Assembly (NCBI GenBank): GCA_002428365.1
Contig: DIVW01000001.1
Span: 15,088 to 79,087 of the forward strand
Direction: 5' to 3'
DNA length: 64,000 nucleotides
DNA from: Propionibacteriaceae bacterium UBA6122
Lineage (GTDB): Bacteria; Actinomycetota; Actinomycetes; Propionibacteriales; Propionibacteriaceae
The notes under the pieces were generated by a model, which was not told the origin of the DNA, did not search any database, and saw nothing but the letters and a program-made list of their open reading frames with translations. Each line of letters starts with the position of its first letter. The stretch's first letter is position 1. Positions 50,970-58,434 of this stretch are shown here, in pieces. Made by a program: the position numbers and the translations under genes.

Positions 50970-52229
50970 CTAGCGCGGCTGGACTCGGTGGCAGGTACCC
51001 GCCCGGGCGGCAGCGGGCTGATCTTGAGGGCTGGTGAGATCCGGGTGTAGGACGGAATCTTGATCGCGAGTCTGGAGAGAGTCTGCCAGCTTCGTGCCGG
51101 GCTCCGAGCAGAGACCAACGCGATTGCGACCGCCAGCCTTGGCTGAATACAGCGCCCTGTCTGCGGTGGCGATTAGCTCGTCGGTGGTTCGGCCATGGCG
51201 GGGGAAGGCGGCAACGCCGAACGAGGCCGTGACCGTGATCTGCGATTCGCCATAGCTGACGTGGGCAGCTTCAATCGTGCGTCGCAACTCTTCGGCGCGC
51301 TCGATAGCTCCTTCTTCGGTCATCCCCGGAAGGATTAGCAGAAACTCCTCGCCGCCGTAGCGGCAAGTGATGTCGCTGGCGCGCGCATTACGCTCCAGCA
51401 GCGATCCGAAGACCCGAAGTACCTCGTCACCGGCAAGATGCCCAAAGCGGTCGTTGACCGCTTTGAAGTGATCAAGGTCGCCCATGATCACGCCAACCGG
51501 ATGCCCCGTACGCTCAGCAAGGAGCAGTTCGCGCCGGAGACTCTCCTCGAGGAATCTACGGTTGTAGAGGCCGGTCAGTGCGTCGTGGAAGGACAGTTCG
51601 CGGAGCTCTTCCTGCAAGACCTGGACCGCACGCTCGGCGCGGGTGCGTTCGGAGATATCCATGAGCAGGCTAATGAGGAGAGGCCTCTCGCCGACATGCA
51701 TCACGCTGCTGTGGCACTCGACATCTATGGCTTCGCCATTCTTGCGCAGCCCGCGGAAGACGTATTGGAGATGGTTGGCCTCGCCAGCCAAACGCTTCTG
51801 AATTTTCGCGGCGACGAGCGCGCGATCGCCTTCAACTACCGTTTGGAGGGGACCCATTCCTCGGATTTCAGCTGAGCTGTAGCCGAAGATCTCGTCGAAC
51901 TTGGCGTTGGAGTAGCTGAACTTGCCGTCCTCGATGAGGACGATACCGACCAGGGATTGACTCACTAACCCGCGGAATCTCGCCTCAGACTCGCGTAGGG
52001 CACGATTGATCTTCTCGTTCTCACGTAGAGCCGCTTCCAACTCTGCCGTACGGCGGCGCACCTGCTCCTCCAGCATGATTGTTGTTTGGAAGATGCTGAA
52101 GTCGGAGGCCTGGGCGCCGGTGTTGCGTTCAGCGCGATCCATCAACGCCTGGATGATCTTGTTCAGGCGGACGGACTCCGCCGCCCACGCGGGCTGAGCC
52201 GGGGCAAGTGGGGACCCGGGTTCAGTCAT
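50970..52229 (-). CDS. PAS-GGDEF diguanylate cyclase
   Basis: Makes cyclic di-GMP. 419 residues: N-terminal coiled coil (about 20-80), PAS sensor domain (about 80-200; ESEARFRGLVSQSLVGIVLIEDGKFSYSN...DISERTRAE), then a complete GGDEF domain (DALTGLYNRRFLEE... with GGEEF at 292-296). The inhibitory RxxD site is present as RASD at 283-286, exactly five residues before GGEEF, so product feedback is expected. No membrane segment, so cytoplasmic. Its ATG overlaps the FIST gene by 8 nt; the FIST protein is probably its sensory partner. Confidence 0.93.
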   Translation of the reverse strand: MTEPGSPLAPAQPAWAAESVRLNKIIQALMDRAERNTGAQASDFSIFQTTIMLEEQVRRRTAELEAALRENEKINRALRESEARFRGLVSQSLVGIVLIEDGKFSYSNAKFDEIFGYSSAEIRGMGPLQTVVEGDRALVAAKIQKRLAGEANHLQYVFRGLRKNGEAIDVECHSSVMHVGERPLLISLLMDISERTRAERAVQVLQEELRELSFHDALTGLYNRRFLEESLRRELLLAERTGHPVGVIMGDLDHFKAVNDRFGHLAGDEVLRVFGSLLERNARASDITCRYGGEEFLLILPGMTEEGAIERAEELRRTIEAAHVSYGESQITVTASFGVAAFPRHGRTTDELIATADRALYSAKAGGRNRVGLCSEPGTKLADSLQTRDQDSVLHPDLTSPQDQPAAARAGTCHRVQPR

Positions 52230-53367
52230 CGGCGAGATCGCCGATCGCGATGCCGGTGAGGGTCTGGTTCACATGCACGCCGAGGTGCTGCTCGCCATAG
52301 CTGCTGAAACCGACGACATTGTTTTCGTGGAGTACCTTGGCAACGCGATCGATCAGTCCGCGCTGAGTCATCTCCAGCTTCCGCAGGATGCAGTCGCAAC
52401 CAATCACCAGTTGCGGCTGGCCGATCGCCCCACGTATCTCGGCAAACGCCTCTTCGAGATTCCCCACCAGATCCACGCCGCGAGCCCCCCGCAAGACAAG
52501 ACCCTCCTCGATAGCGCAGAAGAAGGTCAGGCCGCCGTCCGGGTTGACCTTCTGAATCGAGCGAACGTAGTTCGTGCCATCGATTACCACCACTATCGGC
52601 TGCTCCGCAAAGCGGCTGGGGTCAAGACTCTCTACGCCCATCCCAAGGACTTCAGCGTATCTCCCGGCCGCGGGCCAGCCATCGATCTCATTGACGATCC
52701 TGTGCGCGGCATCCGCGACCGTGACCACGAAACGCTGGTCCGTGGGGACGAAATGCTGGGTCTTGAAGATCCTGAAGGGCGCGGGAGTGGTGACCACTGC
52801 CAGGACGGCACTATCGGTGTGGAAGCTCCCGTCCGAATACACGTGCGTTCTGCCAAAACTCAGGCCATCGCCGGCCGAGCCTCCCACCAACGGAATTCTC
52901 CCGAGGGCATTCTGCAGGGCGCGAGTCACTGGCTCTTCGCGCACGGACAACCCATCGATCAGGAGAAATGCGAAACTGTTGCTCTCCTCGGCTTGCGGTT
53001 CCAGGGTTTCCAGCCGTTGCATGAGATCCTGCGCTAGGGAGCTCGCCTGGATAGATTCGAATGTTTGCAATCCATCGATCCGGCCACACGCAGCAGTAAA
53101 GCTCTCCTGGGGGAAGCTTGCTCCGGAGATTGTGTGGTCGCGGTAGCCCTTGGGCCCGATTTCGCCTGCGGTTGTGCAGCCAATGACCTGAACGCCCGAA
53201 AAGAGACGCCGCATCTCTGAAGCCAACGTGTCGAGATCATAATCAACAGAGCAGAAGAAGATCACCAACGCCATCTGCGGCTGCGCGACGGCGGCGTGAA
53301 ACTCGCGTGCGGCAGCACTCGCGTCAGTTGCACACGATTGCGCGCTACGAATGCGGCCGGTGTCCAT
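52222..53367 (-). CDS. FIST-domain sensory protein
   Basis: 381 residues with FIST N (about 30-225; MALVIFFCSVDYDLDTLASEMRRLFSGVQVIGCTTAGEIGPKGY) and FIST C (about 225-365; ending QPQLVIGCDCILRKLE...VVGFSSYGEQHLGVHVNQTLTG). FIST proteins bind small ligands; the haem-containing NosP group senses nitric oxide and is often encoded next to c-di-GMP enzymes or kinases, as here. Haem ligation cannot be judged from sequence. ATG 53367 has AAGGAAGGG upstream and is preferred over TTG 53388. First gene of a two-gene operon with the GGDEF cyclase. Parts of the gene are only 52-55% GC by hand count, below its surroundings. Confidence 0.9.
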   Translation of the reverse strand: MDTGRIRSAQSCATDASAAAREFHAAVAQPQMALVIFFCSVDYDLDTLASEMRRLFSGVQVIGCTTAGEIGPKGYRDHTISGASFPQESFTAACGRIDGLQTFESIQASSLAQDLMQRLETLEPQAEESNSFAFLLIDGLSVREEPVTRALQNALGRIPLVGGSAGDGLSFGRTHVYSDGSFHTDSAVLAVVTTPAPFRIFKTQHFVPTDQRFVVTVADAAHRIVNEIDGWPAAGRYAEVLGMGVESLDPSRFAEQPIVVVIDGTNYVRSIQKVNPDGGLTFFCAIEEGLVLRGARGVDLVGNLEEAFAEIRGAIGQPQLVIGCDCILRKLEMTQRGLIDRVAKVLHENNVVGFSSYGEQHLGVHVNQTLTGIAIGDLADD

Positions 53368-53420
53368 GAGGACCCTTCCTTCTGCCAATCCTGCATCCGT
53401 GATGCCTACGGCACCGACTC

Positions 53421-53448
53421 AAGTTGGTCGGCGTGCACCGACCTTCTT
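53421..53448. promoter_or_regulatory. Palindrome upstream of the FIST gene
   Basis: GGTCGG and CCGACC flank CGTGCA, and AAG/CTT extends the symmetry beyond a TT/TT mismatch, about 54 nt before the FIST start. It may be an operator or a leader hairpin. The rest of the 253-nt gap to tRNA-Leu holds no gene I can support. Confidence 0.35.
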
Positions 53449-53620
53449 GGGACTGGCGGACCCGGAACGAGCTACTCAAAGCTAGCTGTGTGCAACGTCC
53501 GGCCGACAGTCCCCCTTGGAGCGACCCCCATACCGGGTGTGTCGACGTTTGCCGGTAGGCGCGACGCACCGCGATTGGCCAGCGCAGCGGTATCCCTAGT
53601 TAAACGCCAGGTCCGATGAG

Positions 53621-53703
53621 TGCCGAGGAGGGGAGTCGAACCCCTACGCCCTAATGGGCAGACGGGTTTGAGCCGTCCGCGTATACCATTCCGCCACCCC
53701 GGC
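53621..53703 (-). tRNA. tRNA-Leu (anticodon CAA)
   Basis: 83 nt on the minus strand. The acceptor stem GCCGGGG pairs with CCTCGGC (one G-T) before discriminator A; anticodon stem GACGG/CCGTC encloses loop CTCAAAC with anticodon CAA at 53668-53670; a long variable arm (CTGCCCATTAGGGCG region) marks the class II tRNA, and the T-arm is AGGGG-TTCGACT-CCCCT. No CCA is encoded. It decodes UUG. Confidence 0.93.
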
Positions 53704-53804
53704 AGGGGCCTCGACGATTCTGCCACAACTTGGCACCGAAGGACGCACGCACGGTACCCTCAACACGCACCACCTACGACGAGATGCCCGTCAGGAAAGT
53801 GATC

Positions 53805-54437
53805 ATGGTAGACGCTCCCGAGAAGACCCCGTCCGAAAAGGGCCTGCGGGTCCTGGTCGCCGAAGATGAAGCGGTGATTCGGTTGGATTTGGTCGAACTC
53901 CTCACCGAGGAGGGCTACCAGGTGATCGCTGAGGCCTCTGATGGCGAAGAGGCGCTGCGGCTGGCGCGCGAGCTCACTCCAGACCTGGTGGTGATGGACG
54001 TAAAAATGCCCAAGATGGACGGCATCACCGCAGCAGCTCAGATCGCTGAAGAGCGAATCGCTCCAGTCGTGATGCTGACGGCCTTCAGCCAGCGGGAACT
54101 TGTGGAACGAGCCAGAGATGCCGGCGCGATGGCCTACGTGGTCAAGCCCTTCGACAGCTCAGATGTGGTGCCGGCCATCGAGATCGCGATTGGCCGGTTC
54201 GCCGAAATTCGGGCCGTCGAGGCTGAGGTGGCCGACCTGGAAGAGCGGTTCGCATCGCGGAAGGCCGTCGACCAGGCCAAGGGGTTGTTGCAGGAGGGGC
54301 TCGGACTGACTGAGCCCGAGGCGTTCCGGTGGATCCAGAAGACCGCGATGGACCTGCGCAAGTCGATGCGCGAGGTTGCCGAAGGCGTCATTGAGCATTC
54401 CAAGGGTGGCGGCAAAGGCCGTCCGCTCAAGAAGTAG
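53805..54437 (+). CDS. pdtaR: ANTAR-type response regulator (PdtaR-like)
   Basis: 210 residues, close to mycobacterial PdtaR (Rv1626). Receiver domain LRVLVAEDEAVIRLDLVELL with phosphoacceptor aspartate in VVMDVKMPKMDG, then LTAFSQRELV and VVKPF. The ANTAR RNA-binding domain is RKAVDQAKGLLQEGLGLTEPEAFRWIQKTAMDLRKSMREVAEGVI. Once phosphorylated by a partner histidine kinase (not adjacent) it would bind paired hairpins in target mRNAs to stop termination. Start ATG 53805 has AGGAAAG upstream; ATG 53784 is an alternative. Its 3' end overlaps the convergent thioesterase by 11 nt. Confidence 0.93.
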   Translation: MVDAPEKTPSEKGLRVLVAEDEAVIRLDLVELLTEEGYQVIAEASDGEEALRLARELTPDLVVMDVKMPKMDGITAAAQIAEERIAPVVMLTAFSQRELVERARDAGAMAYVVKPFDSSDVVPAIEIAIGRFAEIRAVEAEVADLEERFASRKAVDQAKGLLQEGLGLTEPEAFRWIQKTAMDLRKSMREVAEGVIEHSKGGGKGRPLKK

Positions 54438-54840
54438 CTGAATCGGGCCGGGCGCGGCGAAGAAAGACGGTGATTCGGGCCGCGCATACTTGCGTCCCGT
54501 TGTCGGCGACCAGCGCCACATCGTAGGTGGCCAAGGTGCCGCCAATCCGGATGGCCGTAGCCGTCCCGGTGATCCAACCCTCGGTGACGCTGCGCAAGTG
54601 GGTCGCGTTGATGTCGACGCCGGTCACCGCACCGCTGGGGCCGACTTCGGCTGCCGCGGCCAGGGAGGCCAGGCTTTCGGCCAGGACGCAGGACGCGCCG
54701 CCATGCCACAGCCCGAAGGGCTGAGTATTACCGGCGACCGGGCAGCGGGCCACGGCGCGGGTCGGAGTGATTTCGATCCACTCCGTGCCCATCTTGTCGT
54801 CCAATGGGCTGCGTAAGCCTTCGAACCAATCGGGAACGTT
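54427..54840 (-). CDS. Hotdog-fold thioesterase (PaaI type)
   Basis: 137 residues. Hydrolyses acyl-CoA thioesters. The PaaI-type pattern is visible: NTQPFGLWHGGASCVLAESLASLAA with the HGG loop and catalytic acid in AES, and VTGVDINATHLRSVTEGWITGTAT. A substrate such as a menaquinone-pathway or aromatic acyl-CoA is possible but unproven. GTG 54840 has AAGG at 7 nt; GTG 54861 would add seven residues. Same location, between pdtaR and polA, as in other actinobacteria. Confidence 0.85.
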   Translation of the reverse strand, partial: NVPDWFEGLRSPLDDKMGTEWIEITPTRAVARCPVAGNTQPFGLWHGGASCVLAESLASLAAAAEVGPSGAVTGVDINATHLRSVTEGWITGTATAIRIGGTLATYDVALVADNGTQVCAARITVFLRRARPDSATS

Positions 54841-54890
54841 CACTCGCCAACCTTGGCACACCCCAGGGCGTCGTGGTCAGTCGTCCCCGG

Positions 54891-54896
54891 TAGAGT
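54891..54896 (+). promoter_or_regulatory. Possible -10 box of polA
   Basis: TAGAGT, 8 nt before GTG 54905, again without a ribosome site. Confidence 0.4.
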
Positions 54897-54904
54897 TCCG
54901 GTCT

Positions 54905-57607
54905 GTGACGAACCCTCCCTCCGGCCACGGTGATCCGACTGGCACGTTGCTGTTGATCGATGGGCATTCGGTGGCCTACCGCGCCTTCTTCGCGCTGCCG
55001 GTGGAGAACTTCGCCACCAGCACCGGCCAACACACCAACGCGGTCTACGGCTTCACCTCAATGCTGATCAACGTTCTTCGTGACGAGCAGCCCACCCACC
55101 TGGCAGTGGCCTTCGACGTCTCGCGGCAGACTTTTCGCAGCGCCCAGTACGCCGACTACAAGGCGAACCGCTCGGCCTCCCCGGCGGAGTTCTCCGGTCA
55201 GGTGGCGCTGATCAAAGAGGTGCTGGACGCGCTCAACATCGTGCATGTGGAAGCTGACGGCTTCGAGGCCGACGACATCATCGCCACCTTGGCCCGCCAA
55301 GGCGAGGCTGCGGGGCTGCGGGTGCTGATCTGTACTGGTGACCGGGACACGCTGCAGTTGGTGACCGATCGGGTGACGGTTTTGTACCCACGCAAGGGCG
55401 TCTCCGACCTGGCTCGGCTCGACCCGGCCACGGTAAGCGAGAAGTACCTGGTGGCCCCGGCCAGATACCCAGAATTGGCGGCGCTGGTGGGGGAGACCAG
55501 TGACAACCTGCCGGGCGTTCCTGGGGTCGGCCCGAAGACGGCGGCAAAGTGGCTGGCGGCCTACGACGGCTTGGAGAACCTGCTGCGGCATGTCGATGAG
55601 ATCGGTGGCAAGGTCGGTGATTCGCTGCGCGAGCATCTGGGCGATGTTCGGCGCAACCGGGAGCTCAATGCGCTGATCGGTGACCTGGAACTCCCAGTGG
55701 TCGTTCCCGAATTGGAACGTCGCGACTGGGATCGCGAAGCCGTCCATATGCTGTTCGACGGCTTGGAATTCCGCGTCCTGCGTGACCGGCTGATGGAGAC
55801 TCTGCCAGCCGACGACCTGATCAGCTCCGGTGGTTTCGAGGTTGCTGGCGAAGTTCTGGCGCCCGGACAGGTGTCTGGCTGGCTGACTGAGCACGGCCGA
55901 TCCGGGGTGGTTGGCATCGACGTCAGTGGGCGCTGGCGCGGTGGCACCGGCGACGTTACCGGGCTGGCGCTGGCCGCGGCCGATGGTGCGGCTGCCTGGA
56001 TCGAGGTGACCACGCTTGATCCCGCAGACGATGCGGCTCTGGGTGCTTGGCTTGCCGATGGGGCAGCGCCGAAGGCGATGCATGATGCCAAGGGGCCGAT
56101 GTTGGCGATCTGGGCCCGCGGCTGGGAGCTGGCCGGGTTGGTCAGCGACACTCAGCTTGCGGCCTACCTGTTGCGTCCGGATCAGCGGGTCTACGACCTG
56201 GGCGATCTGACCGCTCGCCATTTGCGGCGAGATTTGGCGGTCTCGGGAACTGGGGCAGCCGAGGGCGACCAGGCGGCGTTTGTGTTCGACACCGAGAACG
56301 CGGGTGCTGAGGCGATGGTGCGAGCTCGGGCGGTGATCGATTTGGCCACCGTGTTGGAGGCGGAACTGGAAGCCCAGGGTGGCACGAGCCTGTTGCGCGA
56401 GGTTGAGTTGCCGCTCACGCGAACCCTGGCCCGGATGGAAGCAGTGGGGATCGCAATCGATGCTGCCTACCTTGACCACCTCCATGCCGAGTTCGATGCC
56501 GCCGTGGCCACCGCCGAATCCGATGCGCACGCGGTGCTGGGCAAGCAGATCAACCTGGGCTCACCCAAGCAGCTGCAAGCGGTGCTGTTCGACGAGTTGG
56601 GGATGCCGAAAACTCGCAAGACCCAAACCGGCTACACCACCGACGCGGAATCGCTGGAGCTGCTGTTCGCTAAGACTGAGCATCCGTTCTTGGCGCACCT
56701 GCTGCGGCATCGAGATCAAATCCGGTTGCGCCAGACCGTTGAGGGCCTGCAGAAGTCGATCGCCCCTGACGGCCGGGTGCACACGACTTACGTCCAGACG
56801 ATTGCGGCCACTGGCAGGTTGTCCTCCACAGACCCGAATCTGCAGAACATCCCCATTCGCACCGAGGCGGGTCGACGCATTCGGGAAGCATTTGTGGTCG
56901 GGGAAGGCTATGAGACTCTCCTGACCGCCGACTACTCGCAGATCGAGATGCGGATCATGGCTGACCAGTCCGCTGATGCTGGCCTGATCGAGGCCTTTTC
57001 GACTGGCGAGGACTTCCACACCATCATGGCGTCGCGGGTCTTCGGAGTTGCTGCCGATGAGGTGAGCGTCCCCCAGCGAGCCAAGATCAAGGCGATGAAC
57101 TACGGCCTGGCTTACGGGCTCAGCGCCTACGGCCTGAGCCAGCAGCTGAAGGTGGAGGTTTCAGAGGCCAAGGGTTTGATGGATGAGTACTTCGAGCGGT
57201 TTGGGCATGTGCGCGACTACCTGCACGAGATTGTTGCCGTGGCTCGCCAGACCGGCTACACCGAGACCGTGCTGGGCAGGCGGCGGTATCTGCCTGATCT
57301 GAACTCCTCCAACCGGCAGCGCCGGGAAATGGCCGAACGGGCCGCACTGAACGCCCCGATTCAGGGATCAGCGGCCGACATCATCAAGGTCGCCATGCTC
57401 GACGTCGAGACTGCCCTGAAGAGTCGCGGGCTGCGTAGCCGGATGCTGTTGCAGGTACACGACGAGTTGGTGTTCGAGGTGGCCGAGGGTGAGCGCGAAG
57501 AGCTTGAGGAGTTGGTGCGGGACAAGATGGGTCACGCGGTGGCAATGGCGGTTCCGCTGGAGGTTTCAGTGGGCACCGGGCGCACCTGGCACCAAGCCGC
57601 CCACTGA
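54905..57607 (+). CDS. polA: DNA polymerase I
   Basis: 900 residues. The 5'-3' exonuclease domain (about 1-300) has LLLIDGHSVAYRAFFALP, VAFDVSRQTFRSAQYADYKANR, GFEADDIIATLA and DNLPGVPGVGPKTA. The middle 3'-5' exonuclease fold is degenerate: where E. coli has FDTE this reads GIDVSG (D339, no glutamate), so proofreading is probably lost, as in other actinobacterial PolA. The polymerase has motif A DYSQIEMR (D676), motif B RAKIKAMNYGLAYGL and motif C VHDELVFE (D853). GTG 54905 is chosen because upstream residues overlap the thioesterase. Confidence 0.97.
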   Translation: MTNPPSGHGDPTGTLLLIDGHSVAYRAFFALPVENFATSTGQHTNAVYGFTSMLINVLRDEQPTHLAVAFDVSRQTFRSAQYADYKANRSASPAEFSGQVALIKEVLDALNIVHVEADGFEADDIIATLARQGEAAGLRVLICTGDRDTLQLVTDRVTVLYPRKGVSDLARLDPATVSEKYLVAPARYPELAALVGETSDNLPGVPGVGPKTAAKWLAAYDGLENLLRHVDEIGGKVGDSLREHLGDVRRNRELNALIGDLELPVVVPELERRDWDREAVHMLFDGLEFRVLRDRLMETLPADDLISSGGFEVAGEVLAPGQVSGWLTEHGRSGVVGIDVSGRWRGGTGDVTGLALAAADGAAAWIEVTTLDPADDAALGAWLADGAAPKAMHDAKGPMLAIWARGWELAGLVSDTQLAAYLLRPDQRVYDLGDLTARHLRRDLAVSGTGAAEGDQAAFVFDTENAGAEAMVRARAVIDLATVLEAELEAQGGTSLLREVELPLTRTLARMEAVGIAIDAAYLDHLHAEFDAAVATAESDAHAVLGKQINLGSPKQLQAVLFDELGMPKTRKTQTGYTTDAESLELLFAKTEHPFLAHLLRHRDQIRLRQTVEGLQKSIAPDGRVHTTYVQTIAATGRLSSTDPNLQNIPIRTEAGRRIREAFVVGEGYETLLTADYSQIEMRIMADQSADAGLIEAFSTGEDFHTIMASRVFGVAADEVSVPQRAKIKAMNYGLAYGLSAYGLSQQLKVEVSEAKGLMDEYFERFGHVRDYLHEIVAVARQTGYTETVLGRRRYLPDLNSSNRQRREMAERAALNAPIQGSAADIIKVAMLDVETALKSRGLRSRMLLQVHDELVFEVAEGEREELEELVRDKMGHAVAMAVPLEVSVGTGRTWHQAAH

Positions 57608-57629
57608 ACCCGAGCCAGCCGAACCAGGC

Positions 57630-58199
57630 TTAGCGAAGGATCACCAGGGTCTGTTCCTGCTCACCATCGGCGTCGGTCCAATGGCCGGTGAGGGTGCCCA
57701 GCGGCGGGCGGTTGGTGGGCACATGGGCGCCGTCCAGCACCCGGATGACCCGCATCATCTCCCCGGATGCGTTGGACACCGGCACGACACCGCTGCCGAG
57801 GACGGTCATCGTCTTCTCTCCACGCGACAACTCGGACTCGGTGTCACCTTCGTGGATCACCCGCAGCAACTCGACGGTGTAGACCGGATCGCCGAGAGCG
57901 TCATAGGTGTAGCGGGTGCCCAGCTCCGAATGCTCCATGGTGCCGATCAGGTGATCGGCGGCCTCGGCAAGCGGTTCGGCTCGGTAGGTAAGGGGAACTT
58001 GGTAGGTGACTCCAGCCGAGCGCACCAGCAGGGTGTCGATACCCACCTCGCCGTCAGGGTCCACGAACCGATAGCCGGCCACCCTTTCCAGGTCGTCAGC
58101 GCGGCCGGCGAACCAGGGCTGTTTGGGCAGCCAGCCGGCGAGCAATTCGAGCTTGGTGGGGGTCAGGGTCGCATCATGGATGATGGCGGTGCCACTCAT
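57630..58199 (-). CDS. Maltokinase N-terminal cap-like protein (stand-alone)
   Basis: 189 residues. The sequence HDATLTPTKLELLAGWLPKQPWF...RVAGYRFVDPDGEVGIDTLLVR...YQVPLTYRAEPL matches the N-terminal cap (Mak_N_cap) of maltokinases/trehalose synthases, but no kinase domain follows. Actinobacteria encode such free-standing cap proteins near polA or rpsA. Function unknown; a link to maltose phosphate or glycogen metabolism would be a guess. ATG 58199 has AAGGAGG 8 nt upstream. Convergent with polA, divergent from rpsA. Confidence 0.75.
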   Translation of the reverse strand: MSGTAIIHDATLTPTKLELLAGWLPKQPWFAGRADDLERVAGYRFVDPDGEVGIDTLLVRSAGVTYQVPLTYRAEPLAEAADHLIGTMEHSELGTRYTYDALGDPVYTVELLRVIHEGDTESELSRGEKTMTVLGSGVVPVSNASGEMMRVIRVLDGAHVPTNRPPLGTLTGHWTDADGEQEQTLVILR

Positions 58200-58255
58200 G
58201 TTGGGGTCCTCCTTTGGCCTCGGCCCCAAGCCTAACCCCGCCAGGTCCGGCCAGA

Positions 58256-58285
58256 TTGACCCTCCGCGTAGCGGATCGATAGGCT
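58256..58285 (+). promoter_or_regulatory. Promoter of rpsA
   Basis: TTGACC (58256-58261) and TAGGCT (58280-58285) with an 18-nt spacer, close to the vegetative consensus. It predicts a leader of about 140 nt before the rpsA ATG. Confidence 0.7.
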
Positions 58286-58434
58286 GTCGGTTGCACTACG
58301 ACCGGCATGACCTCAGACCTAGGGGGTCGGCGCGCTGTCGTGCGGACGATCCCAGGGTCAGCCTGGCCCAATCCAATCGAAGCATGGTCGTGGCGTGACC
58401 ATCTGAATATTCCAACCCATCGGAGCCCTACTAC

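Noticed and set aside
50899..50990. A complete second tRNA-Leu/Ser gene
   Set aside because: The 3' features are present, but no matching 5' acceptor strand, D-arm or anticodon arm can be built upstream; the T-stem has an A-C mismatch. Kept only as a remnant.
53296..53619. 107-codon plus-strand frame upstream of tRNA-Leu
   Set aside because: It overlaps the start of the FIST gene in antisense, has no ribosome site and shows no recognisable domain.
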